This document shows positions 45,035-53,923 of a stretch of DNA of 64,000 nucleotides, one piece after another. The stretch spans positions 124,001-188,000 of the forward strand of contig NZ_LNYR01000003.1 in the NCBI RefSeq assembly GCF_001467955.1, in the 5' to 3' direction. This stretch comes from Legionella quateirensis (GTDB taxonomy: Bacteria; Pseudomonadota; Gammaproteobacteria; Legionellales; Legionellaceae). Both the position numbers and the translations under genes were made by a program. Position 1 is the first letter of the stretch. Each line of letters starts with the position of its first letter. Below the pieces are notes generated by a model. The model searched no databases and had not been told where the DNA came from. It saw only the letters and a list, made by a program, of their open reading frames with translations.

Positions 45035-46171
45035 ATGATGCCGACGAATATGATAATACTCTTGATGGGTATTGCAGGTACTGGTAAAAAAACCATAGGC
45101 GAGGCAACGACAACACTGGCGCCTCAGTTTCGATTAGCGCATCACCATGCTTGGATCGATCCGGTTCTAAAACTTTTAGGTAACGATGCTCAAGTATTTT
45201 GGTCTCTTGATGATAATGGATGGGCAGCGCTTAACAAAGCTCGTGATGTGATTTTTGATACGATGACTGCGGTTTGCTCTAAAGAAGCGAGCTTTGTTAT
45301 TACCTATGAGCTCTTAGCGAATAATTCTTGGCATCAGGAATTTTTTAATCAAGTACAAACCGTTTCTCAAAAACGGGGAGCTGTGTTTGTTCCTATCCGA
45401 CTGATTTGTAATGGTGCAGAGCTTGTTAAACGCTTAAAAGACTCAGATAGAAAGGGCTATTTTAAAACACAAGATGAGGCGCTTATTACAAAAAGATTGT
45501 TTGAAGAAGACGTTTATTTTAGCAAAGAGCCGTATGAAATGACTCTAGATGTGAGCCTCCTTTCAGCAGAGGAGTCAGCGCGTCGTATCTTGGATTGGAC
45601 TTCCTTAGTTTATGGGAGTAAAAATCAGAATCTGGAATTTAAACCATTGAGTCAAAGAGATTTGAACTTAATGACCCAATGGTTTGCAGAGCCTGAGGTG
45701 AAACAAGGGTATGCTCGGAATCAACAGTTTTCTTTGGAAGATATTAGGGCAAAGTACTTACCTCGCATTGAAGGCATAGATCCAGTTCCGAGTTTTATTA
45801 TTTATTTGGATCAAAAACCAATTGGTTTTATTCAATATTACTGTCTTGCCGACCATTTACCCGAAGGAATTTCAGGACATAATGCTTCCTTGTTTGACGA
45901 GGCCACACCTGAACAATTGGCTGGTATCGACCTTTTTATTGCGGAGCCATCGTGTCGTGGGGTAGGGTTGGGCAAACAAATTATAAGGCGTTTTATTGCC
46001 GAACAACTCTACAAATTTAAAGCTGTTGTGGTTGATCCACAAATTGGAAACGAGCAAGCCATTGCGTGCTATCAAAAGGCTGGTTTTCTTCCCACGCAAT
46101 ACAGTGAAGACGCTGATTACCTACTCATGATAAACATGCTTTCTTATAGAGGATCCTATGAATATTCTTGA
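45035..46171 (+). CDS. P-loop kinase fused to AAC(6')-like acetyltransferase
   Basis: 378 residues in two domains. Residues about 1-185 carry P-loop GIAGTGKKT and look like a gluconate/shikimate-kinase-like fold. Residues about 200-370 form a GNAT of the AAC(6') type: LNLMTQWFAEPEVKQGY, FIIYLDQKPIGFIQYY, and motif A RGVGLGKQIIRRF. AAC(6') enzymes acetylate aminoglycosides, but substrate cannot be told from sequence. The fusion of a kinase-like and an acetyltransferase domain recalls two-step drug modification. It overlaps the next gene by 14 bp. Confidence 0.8.
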   Translation: MMPTNMIILLMGIAGTGKKTIGEATTTLAPQFRLAHHHAWIDPVLKLLGNDAQVFWSLDDNGWAALNKARDVIFDTMTAVCSKEASFVITYELLANNSWHQEFFNQVQTVSQKRGAVFVPIRLICNGAELVKRLKDSDRKGYFKTQDEALITKRLFEEDVYFSKEPYEMTLDVSLLSAEESARRILDWTSLVYGSKNQNLEFKPLSQRDLNLMTQWFAEPEVKQGYARNQQFSLEDIRAKYLPRIEGIDPVPSFIIYLDQKPIGFIQYYCLADHLPEGISGHNASLFDEATPEQLAGIDLFIAEPSCRGVGLGKQIIRRFIAEQLYKFKAVVVDPQIGNEQAIACYQKAGFLPTQYSEDADYLLMINMLSYRGSYEYS

Positions 46172-46724
46172 AACTCCCCATCTGATTTTACGTACATGGA
46201 GAGAAGCTGATCTTGATCCTATGTCACTTATTGATCAAGATAAAAAGGTATGTCAATTTTTACCAGGAATAGGGAGTAAGAGTGCTACAAAAGCAGGCAT
46301 TGAGAGGATTATCGCACATTATAAAGAGAAGGGATTTTCTTTGTATGCTGTTGAACTGAAAAGTACAGGGGAAATGATAGGATTTTTGGGGTTAATGACC
46401 CCTTCTTTTGAAGCGCACTTTACCCCCTCTGTTGAAATTGGCTGGAGACTTTCCTCAACACATTGGAATCAGGGTTATGCTACGGAAGGAGCAAAAGCTG
46501 TTTTAGATTATGCATTTACCTCTTTAAATCTTCCCGAAGTAGTTTCATTTACAGCAGTAAATAATCTGGCTTCAAGACGTGTTATGGAAAAAATTGGTTT
46601 GCAACACCATACCAAGGATGATTTTGATCATCCCAAATTGGAGCACAATAGTCCATTGAGACGACATGTGCTTTATCGATTATCCAGAGCTGATTATCTG
46701 AACAACAAGAGTATCCAAGAATGA
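46158..46724 (+). CDS. RimJ/RimL-type GNAT acetyltransferase
   Basis: 188 residues of the Acetyltransf_3 type. It begins ETPHLILRTWREADLDPM, and HWNQGYATEGAKAVLDYAF is acetyl-CoA motif A. Substrate is unknown; relatives acetylate protein N-termini or small amines. It overlaps both neighbours (14 bp and 4 bp), so the genes form one operon. Confidence 0.85.
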   Translation: MNILETPHLILRTWREADLDPMSLIDQDKKVCQFLPGIGSKSATKAGIERIIAHYKEKGFSLYAVELKSTGEMIGFLGLMTPSFEAHFTPSVEIGWRLSSTHWNQGYATEGAKAVLDYAFTSLNLPEVVSFTAVNNLASRRVMEKIGLQHHTKDDFDHPKLEHNSPLRRHVLYRLSRADYLNNKSIQE

Positions 46725-47674
46725 TTTGGGAGACCACATTAAAAAGAATTACGGATGAAACGGCGAATCGTGCAGCTAATAAGTGGGTAAAAAACTCTAC
46801 CCATCTCAAGCTTATCAATAATCAAATTAACTGTGTTTATCGATTTGAATCTAAGAACCAAGGTTTTTATCTTCGCATGACACATGAAAAAATACGAAAA
46901 GCGCGTGAGCTTTTGAGTGCCATTGATTTTCAGAAGCATTTATTTTTGTGTGGTACACCTATTTGTGAACCGGTTGCATCTCAAGAAGGAAATGATGTCG
47001 AAACGGTACACCAAGAGGATTTGGAATTTTTTGTTCATGTTTGCCGTGAAGTGCCAGGACAAATCATGCATTTTGATTATTCAGATAAAAAAGCTTATCT
47101 AACATGGGGAAGGGCTCTAGCGCTATTGCATCAAGCCTCGCAAAGTTATGTTGCATCAGAGCATCATTTTTTAATTTGGGAAGATTTGTGGCGTGAAACT
47201 TGGGATTATGCGCGTCAAGAAGAGGCGCTGATCCAGGATTTATACCAAACCATTACGACACGCTTCAAAACTTTTTCAATCAACTCAGCTAATTTTGGCC
47301 TAACTCATGGGGACCATCGACCAGGAAATGTGCTGTATGATGGGAGACAAGTTCATCTGATTGATTTTGATGAGCCTGTTTATCATTGGTATCTTGCCGA
47401 TATTGCCAAACCTTTTTTGGACTTATGTAATAAGCCATGGCCTCTCTGGAAACCTGTGTTTGAATGGTTTATAGAAGGGTATAGACAAATCCGGCCATTG
47501 AGTTCAGATGAATTAAAAGAAATAAATCATTTTTCGCAAATGAAAAGCTTAGATATCTACCTTTGGTGTAAATACAACTGGTTTGAAGAAACAGCGCCAG
47601 GAGGAAAGCCACGGGAAGAGTGGCTTCAAGACTTAAAAACTATGGCATTAACTCCTTTGTTTGATGTGCAATAA
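46721..47674 (+). CDS. aminoglycoside-phosphotransferase-like kinase
   Basis: 317 residues of the APH/choline kinase fold. The catalytic loop is HGDHRPGNVLYD and the metal-binding segment VHLIDFDEP follows. It resembles SrkA/YihE-type and APH kinases; the substrate could be an antibiotic, a sugar or a protein. The ATG overlaps the previous stop codon (ATGA). Confidence 0.82.
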   Translation: MIWETTLKRITDETANRAANKWVKNSTHLKLINNQINCVYRFESKNQGFYLRMTHEKIRKARELLSAIDFQKHLFLCGTPICEPVASQEGNDVETVHQEDLEFFVHVCREVPGQIMHFDYSDKKAYLTWGRALALLHQASQSYVASEHHFLIWEDLWRETWDYARQEEALIQDLYQTITTRFKTFSINSANFGLTHGDHRPGNVLYDGRQVHLIDFDEPVYHWYLADIAKPFLDLCNKPWPLWKPVFEWFIEGYRQIRPLSSDELKEINHFSQMKSLDIYLWCKYNWFEETAPGGKPREEWLQDLKTMALTPLFDVQ

Positions 47675-47678
47675 CCGA

Positions 47679-48254
47679 TTAAGGCGATTTACATTGGGGT
47701 GGGTAATGAATAATATCATGAATGCGCGATAGTTCATTGGTTAAATTCCGGTAGCCATGCGGTTGATTGGCATTAAAACGAAGCCCTTCTCCTTTAGAAA
47801 GTGTTCTCCAGCTCCCGCCTAACAAAAGCTCAATGGTTCCATCCACAACAATGACATGCTCAATGACTCCATGTTTATGGGGAGGTGAAAGATGTTCACA
47901 TTCTGGCAATAGCTCAATAACAAACAATTCAAAATGGAGTTGTTCATCAAAAGGAAACAAGGGAAGTACTCGTATTTTTTCATCATCTGGATGCAAGGTT
48001 TCAGCATGTCCCGCCCTATAAATAGGATTGGTTGAATTATCCAGACTGTCTTCAATAAACGATGAAAAGGAGGTTTGAAAGCCGCTCGCAATTTTCCATA
48101 AGGTAGAAATCGTTGGACTTGATTCTTCTCGTTCAATTTGCCCAAGCATCGCTTTAGAAACACCGGTTTCAAGTGCTGTTTTATCTAAACTCCAACCCCG
48201 TTCTTGTCTTAATGATTTTAATGTTTTTGCAATACGGTTTGAAATTTCTTGCAT
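47679..48254 (-). CDS. XRE-family repressor with cupin sensor domain
   Basis: 191 residues. The N-terminal helix-turn-helix (about 10-65) is LKSLRQERGWSLDKTALETG followed by VSKAMLGQIEREESSPTIS. A C-terminal cupin (about 105-185) has PPHKHGVIEHVIVVDG. Proteins of this form sense a small ligand and repress adjacent genes. It is divergent from the trans-editing trio and shares a promoter region holding two similar palindromes. It converges with the kinase gene (4-bp gap). Confidence 0.9.
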   Translation of the reverse strand: MQEISNRIAKTLKSLRQERGWSLDKTALETGVSKAMLGQIEREESSPTISTLWKIASGFQTSFSSFIEDSLDNSTNPIYRAGHAETLHPDDEKIRVLPLFPFDEQLHFELFVIELLPECEHLSPPHKHGVIEHVIVVDGTIELLLGGSWRTLSKGEGLRFNANQPHGYRNLTNELSRIHDIIHYPPQCKSP

Positions 48255-48276
48255 GATGTCCCTTAATAAAAGCTTG

Positions 48277-48325
48277 TGCGTTTTAGCGCACGAGTATATA
48301 CTGGTTTATTATGCGTTATAACGCA
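48277..48325. promoter_or_regulatory. paired palindromic operator for the XRE-cupin repressor
   Basis: TGCGTTTTAGCGCA (48277-48290) and the perfect palindrome TGCGTTATAACGCA (48312-48325) are each followed by CGA, with centres 35 bp apart. They lie between the repressor gene and the divergent DUF2000 gene. They are the likely binding sites of the XRE-cupin protein controlling both directions. Confidence 0.65.
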
Positions 48326-48355
48326 CGAATTGTGAAGTAGATTGTGGAGGACTGT

Positions 48356-48778
48356 ATGGTGGAACACCCTTTTAAAAACAAACTGGTTGCGGTGCTTAAT
48401 AAGCGTATTGAGCCAGGAAAAGTGATGAATGCGCTTGCTCATATGTGTATTGGTTTAGGCGCTGTGATTGGTGAAAAAGAACTGCGTTTAACCAATTATC
48501 GAGATGCAGATGGAGGCTCTCACCCTTATATTTCAGAAATACCTTTTATCATTCTTTGTGAGAACCCCAATAAAATTAGAACATTACGCCAGAATGCTTT
48601 AGCAAAAAATGTTCTTTTTAATGATTTTACCGATACGATGACTGTGGGTACCTATCAAGAGCAAATTGAAAGAACAGCGCAGGTTAAAGAAAACGATCTG
48701 ATTTACTATGGCATTGTTTTATTTGGGGATTGGGACGTAGTGACAGAAATTACTAGAAAGTGTTCTTTGTGGCGATGA
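48356..48778 (+). CDS. DUF2000 family protein
   Basis: About 140 residues. KNKLVAVLNKRIEPGKVMNALAHM and the later DFTDTMTVGTY match DUF2000, whose fold resembles peptidyl-tRNA hydrolase 2. Function is not established. I chose the ATG with GGAGG five bases upstream over a GTG four codons earlier. It leads an operon with two aminoacyl-tRNA editing proteins, which supports a tRNA- or aminoacyl-related role. Confidence 0.8.
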   Translation: MVEHPFKNKLVAVLNKRIEPGKVMNALAHMCIGLGAVIGEKELRLTNYRDADGGSHPYISEIPFIILCENPNKIRTLRQNALAKNVLFNDFTDTMTVGTYQEQIERTAQVKENDLIYYGIVLFGDWDVVTEITRKCSLWR

Positions 48779-48785
48779 TGGGTGA

Positions 48786-49286
48786 ATGATCATGATGGAT
48801 AAAGGTAAAAATTTAAGTAAAAGCGCACAAATCATACAGGATTTTTTATCTCAAAAAGGGATATCATGTGAGGTCAAGGAACTTGGTTCAAGTACACGCA
48901 CTGCAAAAGATGCCGCTGATACTTTGGGATGTAGTGTTGCTCAAATTGTGAAGTCACTATTATTTTGCACTGAAAAAACCAACAAGCCGGTATTGGTATT
49001 AGCAAGTGGTGTTAATCGTGTGAATGAGAGCGAGATTGAACGTCTCATCAATGAACCTATTGGGAAGGCTGATGCAGATTTTACACGAGAAATCACTGGT
49101 TTTGCGATTGGCGGGGTTCCTCCCGTTGGCCATAAAAATGTTATTGATACTGTTCTTATTGATGAAGATTTGTTATGCCATGAAATTCTTTGGGCCGCAG
49201 CAGGAACGCCCAATGCCGTGTTTTCATTATCTCCCGATGAGCTTAAACAGCTAACCAATGGGATAGTGGTCAAGGTTAGAGAATAA
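48786..49286 (+). CDS. YbaK/EbsC-type aminoacyl-tRNA deacylase
   Basis: 166 residues. AQIVKSLLFC, the conserved lysine region, and FAIGGVPPVGHKN are characteristic of the YbaK/ProX family. Members remove wrongly attached amino acids (for example Cys or Ala on tRNA-Pro). Several ATG codons near the start make the exact N-terminus uncertain. It is followed 3 bp later by an AlaX-like gene. Confidence 0.88.
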   Translation: MIMMDKGKNLSKSAQIIQDFLSQKGISCEVKELGSSTRTAKDAADTLGCSVAQIVKSLLFCTEKTNKPVLVLASGVNRVNESEIERLINEPIGKADADFTREITGFAIGGVPPVGHKNVIDTVLIDEDLLCHEILWAAAGTPNAVFSLSPDELKQLTNGIVVKVRE

Positions 49287-49289
49287 ATT

Positions 49290-49925
49290 ATGCAAAAAAT
49301 ATTTTGGGATAATCCCTATCAACGCCAATTAATGACTAAAGTGATATCAGTGAATGAGAATCGACTACTTTTTGCAGAGACTATTGGTTTTTCGTTTTCT
49401 GGTGGTCAGGAAAGTGATACAGTCCGCGTGAATGGCTTGATGGTTACTCATTCCGAAATAGAAGATGACTTGATTTATTATACATTACCTTCGGGGCATG
49501 GGCTTTCTGAAGGGGATGTTGTCCTTATGGAAATTGACTTTGTTCGTCGCTACAAATTAATGCGTCTTCATTTTGCTGCTGAATTAATCTTGGAACTGGT
49601 CCAAAGAATGCTTCCCATTGAAAAAATAGGTGCTCATATTGCTGAACATAAAGCTAGAATCGATTTTAGCTATCAGCACAATATTTCGGATATCTTTGAC
49701 TCTCTTTTGTTTGAATACAATCAAATTATTGCAAAAGATATGCTTATTCGCACTGGGTTTTCTGATGAGAAGAGTCAAAGACGTTATTGGGAAATCGAAG
49801 GATTTTCTAAGGTTTCTTGTGGTGGAACACATGTAAAATCAACTGCTGAAGTGGGTTATATTACGTTAAAAAGGGCTAATGTGGGTAAAGGTAAAGAACG
49901 AATTGAAATTTATCTGATACAATAA
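49290..49925 (+). CDS. AlaX-like alanyl-tRNA editing protein with altered metal site
   Basis: 211 residues. It resembles free-standing AlaX proteins, which clear Ser or Gly from tRNA-Ala. SFSGGQESD stands for the usual GGGQPxD motif, and C177 and H181 in CGGTHV supply metal ligands. The first metal motif, normally HxxxH, reads H94-F-A-A-E98, so the second histidine is Glu. Glu can bind zinc, so activity is possible but may be changed. It forms an operon with DUF2000 and YbaK-like genes. Confidence 0.82.
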   Translation: MQKIFWDNPYQRQLMTKVISVNENRLLFAETIGFSFSGGQESDTVRVNGLMVTHSEIEDDLIYYTLPSGHGLSEGDVVLMEIDFVRRYKLMRLHFAAELILELVQRMLPIEKIGAHIAEHKARIDFSYQHNISDIFDSLLFEYNQIIAKDMLIRTGFSDEKSQRRYWEIEGFSKVSCGGTHVKSTAEVGYITLKRANVGKGKERIEIYLIQ

Positions 49926-49986
49926 ATTATCTTAAAATAAAGTGTTTTAGCCACAAAAAATGTCTTTAATTCTAGAGGGTTGATGA

Positions 49987-50430
49987 GTGAATGCAGAAGA
50001 AATTACAGTCTTAAATGATTTAAAAAACGATATAAATCAATTACTGGGATTTCATGAAGAAACACCAAGGATTAATTATGGTCCTTGTGGCGCGTTTGCC
50101 AAATTATTTTTTGATGCTTGGAATAGCCGATTTAAGGATAAAGTGCATATTGTTTTTGTGATGATGACATCCCATGAAGAGTGCTGGCATATTGCATTAC
50201 GCATGCCTTCAGGAGAACTTTATGATGGTGGAATTGGCCTTCATTGTGAAGAAGTTTATGGAGAAGGTTATTTATTTGAAGATATGATCGAATATGATCA
50301 TGAACGTTTGGAAAAATGGTCTTATGGTCTTGAACGTGAGTATCCACGATTTTGTCCTGATTTTAATAAAGAAGTGGTGAATTCATTGATTATTCATCAT
50401 CTAGATCGATTGCTATCTCAAGGAAGTTGA
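49987..50430 (+). CDS. hypothetical protein with possible Cys-His-Asp site
   Basis: 147 residues, starting with GTG; GAGGG lies seven bases upstream. I do not recognise the family. YGPCGAFAKLFFDAW, ECWHIALRM and LYDGGIGLHC suggest a papain-like or NlpC-like fold with Cys, His and Asp in the expected order. If so it would be a small cysteine hydrolase or amidase. It is separated from the AlaX-like gene by about 60 bp. Confidence 0.6.
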   Translation: MNAEEITVLNDLKNDINQLLGFHEETPRINYGPCGAFAKLFFDAWNSRFKDKVHIVFVMMTSHEECWHIALRMPSGELYDGGIGLHCEEVYGEGYLFEDMIEYDHERLEKWSYGLEREYPRFCPDFNKEVVNSLIIHHLDRLLSQGS

Positions 50431-50570
50431 GTTAATGCGTTATTTATCTCAATAAGCAATTCAAAAATTAAGTAAAGAGCATTACTCAAAACCGTGTTTT
50501 GTTTTTTTGGACTGGCTCTGTTTCTCCTAGGGAAGGAACGCAAGGTCGGATATTTGATGAGAAAATCGCT

Positions 50571-50921
50571 ATGAAACAAGAACACCAACTGATTTATGAG
50601 CTAGAGACTTCTCTTTTAAATCCGAAAACGAGAAAATCGATTACCCAACTGAAGTTACTGATTGCTGATGAATTTATCGAGTATGGGGCCTCTGGTTCAA
50701 TTTACAATAAGAATGACCTACTTGATTCTCTTCCTCAAGAAGAGCCACGAAGCTATAGGGTTAATGATTTTTCAGTTTTAGAGGTGTCGCCCGAAGTCAT
50801 GTTGGCAACTTATAAGGTTACCGTTGCCTCAAAAAATTCCTTGCGTTCTTCGCTCTGGCAATACAAACACAACCGTTGGCAAATGGTGTTTCATCAAGGC
50901 ACACCTTGCCAGGAGGAGTAA
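50571..50921 (+). CDS. DUF4440/NTF2-like small protein
   Basis: About 116 residues. HQLIYELETSLLNPKTR, LIADEFIEYGASGSIY and LRSSLWQYKHNRWQMVFHQGTP match the DUF4440/SnoaL-like fold. Such proteins bind small ligands; the specific role is unknown. I chose the ATG because the longer frame starts with TTG and adds an atypical N-terminus. Confidence 0.75.
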   Translation: MKQEHQLIYELETSLLNPKTRKSITQLKLLIADEFIEYGASGSIYNKNDLLDSLPQEEPRSYRVNDFSVLEVSPEVMLATYKVTVASKNSLRSSLWQYKHNRWQMVFHQGTPCQEE

Positions 50922-50942
50922 TTCATTTTTACAGGTATTAAG

Positions 50943-51410
50943 ATGATAACAATAGCCTATCTAAAACATCACTCCGATTGCATTCCAGAGCTTGCTAAGA
51001 TTTGGTATGAAGTATTGGGAAAAATTTGGGTTCCTGATGTGCCTATTTCACGTGTAGAAGAAAATTTACGAAATCATTTAAACATCAATCAGTTACCGCT
51101 CACTGTTGTTGCTTTTGATGAAGACAAGCCTGTTGGGATGTGCTCTTTACGCGCGAATGATGGGATCCGTCCCGAATTAACCCCATGGCTAGGTTCCTTA
51201 GTAGTCTCGCCAAGCCATCAAAAACTAGGTATTGCAAGACAGCTTATTCATCGAGTAAAAGAAGAGGCCCAAGCATTAGGGTTTAAAAATCTTTATCTTT
51301 TTGCTTTTGACCCTACCATTCCAGAATATTACAGTCGTCTTGGTTGGTGCACAATTGGCATGGACGAATTTAAAGGACATCCTGTCACCTTCATGGAGAT
51401 AATGTTGTGA
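50943..51410 (+). CDS. GNAT acetyltransferase
   Basis: 155 residues with acetyl-CoA motif A in SPSHQKLGIARQLIHRV, preceded by PWLGSLVV. FAFDPTIPEYYSRLGW is the usual C-terminal motif. The substrate is not predictable. The next gene starts on its stop codon (GTGA). Confidence 0.85.
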   Translation: MITIAYLKHHSDCIPELAKIWYEVLGKIWVPDVPISRVEENLRNHLNINQLPLTVVAFDEDKPVGMCSLRANDGIRPELTPWLGSLVVSPSHQKLGIARQLIHRVKEEAQALGFKNLYLFAFDPTIPEYYSRLGWCTIGMDEFKGHPVTFMEIML

Positions 51411-52657
51411 AGATTAGACAATTGTTTGATGCGGATTGGCATCTATGGAAAGAAATACGTTTAGAAGCTCTGACCAATTCACCAGAAAGCTTCGGCTCTT
51501 CTTATGAAGAGGAAGTGTTTATGTCCGATACTGATTTTCAAAATGGATTAAGTAAAGGGTATGTATTAGGTGTCTTTGTTGATGATTTATTAGTGTCTTG
51601 TGCTGGATTCTATACGCTTAATTCACTTAAAACAAAACACCGTGGTGTACTTTGGGGCATGTATACTCGTATTGAATACAGAGGGAAAGGTATTGCCACA
51701 GTATTAATTCAAACCCTGATACAGCATGCAAAGACCTGCGTTACTCAATTGCACCTAACCTGTGTAGTAGGTAATTTTGTGGCCTGCGCTTTTTATCAAA
51801 AGCAAGGGTTTCGAATTTATGGTACCGAACCTAAAGCGCTTAAAATTAATGATACCTTCTATGATGAATATTTAATGGTATTGGATTTCAATGAGGAACC
51901 CATGAAAAAACTGGATACCTATCAGAGCCTTTGTACTGAAGTATATGATTTAAGTAAACCTAATGCGCCACAAGATGCATACTCATTCTATCGAAGCTAT
52001 GCTGCGGAGACTAAAGGATCGATTTTAGAACCTATGTGTGGCACAGGTCGATTTATATTGCCTTTGGCTGCAGAAGGATTTGATGTTCATGGATTTGATG
52101 CAAGTCAGCCGATGTTAGAACGATTGCATGCAAAAGCCAGTAGCACAAATCTTAAACCAAAAGTCTGGCATGGTTTTATCGAAGATTTAAATCAATCCAA
52201 TAAATATTCTTTGATTTTTATACCCAGTGGTTCTTTTTGCCTCATTACACAAAAGGCAGATATCCAAAAAGCCTTAAAAACTATTTATCAGCATTTGGAA
52301 GACAAAGGACTTTTTGAATTTGAAGTAGAAACATGTCAAGCCGTGCCTAAAGAATTAGGTATATGGAGAGGATCAAGATGGCCTAAAGAAGATGGAATGC
52401 TTATAGTCTTAAGCCAATTGGCCATGCTTGATGAAGAGGTTTGTTACTCTATAGGTAAATATGAACTGGTTGATAACAACCGTGTGATTCAAACAGAGGT
52501 TGAGGAATACAAAATTCGCATTTATCAAGACCCTTCTTTCTTGCTTAATCTGCTTACTGAGATTGGTTTTAGGGAGGTCCGAATGGTTAAAGCTTTTGAG
52601 CGACACGCATCGCCTGAAGAAACAGATGAAAGCATTGTTTTTGAATGCAGAAAATAA
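51407..52657 (+). CDS. GNAT acetyltransferase fused to SAM-dependent methyltransferase
   Basis: 416 residues, starting with GTG over the previous stop. Residues about 1-165 form a GNAT (YRGKGIATVLIQTLI; FYQKQGFRIYG). Residues about 170-416 form a class I methyltransferase with motif I ILEPMCGTGRFILPLA. An internal ATG at the junction could also allow separate translation of the methyltransferase. Two modifying activities in one chain suggest a shared substrate. Confidence 0.83.
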   Translation: MKIRQLFDADWHLWKEIRLEALTNSPESFGSSYEEEVFMSDTDFQNGLSKGYVLGVFVDDLLVSCAGFYTLNSLKTKHRGVLWGMYTRIEYRGKGIATVLIQTLIQHAKTCVTQLHLTCVVGNFVACAFYQKQGFRIYGTEPKALKINDTFYDEYLMVLDFNEEPMKKLDTYQSLCTEVYDLSKPNAPQDAYSFYRSYAAETKGSILEPMCGTGRFILPLAAEGFDVHGFDASQPMLERLHAKASSTNLKPKVWHGFIEDLNQSNKYSLIFIPSGSFCLITQKADIQKALKTIYQHLEDKGLFEFEVETCQAVPKELGIWRGSRWPKEDGMLIVLSQLAMLDEEVCYSIGKYELVDNNRVIQTEVEEYKIRIYQDPSFLLNLLTEIGFREVRMVKAFERHASPEETDESIVFECRK

Positions 52658-52669
52658 TTGAGGTGATGA

Positions 52670-53059
52670 ATGAAAACACAAAAAGGAATACCTAAAGAAT
52701 ATCAGCACACTTCACCAGCAGGAGCTGAAGTACGATTGCAGATGAATAACCATTTAGGTGGGATGGCTCACTGTACTTTAAAGGCAGGAACAATTTCCAA
52801 AGCGGTTCGGCATAAAACGGTATCTGAATTTTGGCATGTCCTTTCTGGGGAAGGAGCTATTTGGCGTAAGTTGAACGATGAAGAGAGTATTACTCCTTTA
52901 ACACCTGGAGTCAGCATTGATATTCCATTGGGAGCACATTTTCAATATCGAAGTGATGCAGCAGACTTGGTATTTATTTGCGTTACTATGCCACCATGGT
53001 CAGGCAGTGATGAGGCAAGCTATGTTGAACATGGTGCCTGGCTTCCTACAGTGGAATAA
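52670..53059 (+). CDS. cupin-domain protein
   Basis: 129 residues with a single cupin fold. FWHVLSGEGAIWRKL and VSIDIPLGAHFQYRS are the two cupin motifs. It may be a small isomerase, dioxygenase or ligand-binding protein. GAGGTGAT precedes the ATG. It is part of the plus-strand array. Confidence 0.8.
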   Translation: MKTQKGIPKEYQHTSPAGAEVRLQMNNHLGGMAHCTLKAGTISKAVRHKTVSEFWHVLSGEGAIWRKLNDEESITPLTPGVSIDIPLGAHFQYRSDAADLVFICVTMPPWSGSDEASYVEHGAWLPTVE

Positions 53060-53064
53060 ATGAG

Positions 53065-53922
53065 ATGACTTTAAAATTATCTTTTTTAGAAAACCCAGAT
53101 CCTGATGATGTTCAAATATTAACAAATGGGATTAAGGCATATGCCAAACAACAAAGAGATTTCGAGTCTTTAGATTTTTTTGCTTGCTTTATTCGAGATG
53201 CAGACAATAGCATTGTGGGTGGTTGTAGTGGTGGAACGCTCTATGGAGGTCTTCATGTTGATAATCTTTGGGTGAGTGAGTCCATCAGACATCAAGGATG
53301 GGGAACGAAGCTCATGCAAGCGGCATTGAGGTATGGAAATGAAAAAGGTTGTGCTTTTGCAACAGTCAACACCATGGATTGGGAAGCAATAGAATTTTAT
53401 AAAAAATTAGGGTTTAAACTTGAGTTTGAGCGGCATGGGTTTCATAAAAATTCTATTTTTTATTTTTTGCGCAAAGAATTTCAGGAAACAAGAGATATCG
53501 AACTCTTTAATGGTGATTCAGTCTCAAGCTTAAGTCAAAAACCAAAATTACCTGTATCAGAGTCTATAGTGAGCGAAGAGGTTGTCTCAATAAGCAATGC
53601 CTCTCATTTTAAGTGGGGACAGGATTGTGATGGGTGGTGGTTAAAAAATAATGGTCAGTTTAGTGTTATTTATGAAACGATGCCCTCAGGAAGTTGTGAG
53701 ATAAAGCACTATCATCGGGAAACAGAGCAATTTTTTTATTGTTTACAGGGACAATTGGTTATTGAGTTTGAAGATTATGAACAAGTGTTGCAGGAACAGG
53801 AAGGAATAAGTATTAAAGCAGGGGTAGCTCATCAAGTGAAAAACTGTTCCGGAAATTTGGTTTCTTTTTTGGTGATTTCATCTCCTAATCTATCAGGGGA
53901 TAGAGTGAACCTGGAGTTCTAA
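53065..53922 (+). CDS. GNAT acetyltransferase fused to a cupin domain
   Basis: 285 residues. The N-terminal GNAT (1-140) has IRHQGWGTKLMQAAL and AIEFYKKLGFKLEFER. The C-terminal cupin (about 170-285) has IKHYHRETEQFFYCLQGQL and ISIKAGVAHQVKN. It lies directly after a stand-alone cupin and before another GNAT, so the fusion mirrors the gene order. Confidence 0.85.
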   Translation: MTLKLSFLENPDPDDVQILTNGIKAYAKQQRDFESLDFFACFIRDADNSIVGGCSGGTLYGGLHVDNLWVSESIRHQGWGTKLMQAALRYGNEKGCAFATVNTMDWEAIEFYKKLGFKLEFERHGFHKNSIFYFLRKEFQETRDIELFNGDSVSSLSQKPKLPVSESIVSEEVVSISNASHFKWGQDCDGWWLKNNGQFSVIYETMPSGSCEIKHYHRETEQFFYCLQGQLVIEFEDYEQVLQEQEGISIKAGVAHQVKNCSGNLVSFLVISSPNLSGDRVNLEF

Positions 53923-53923
53923 A

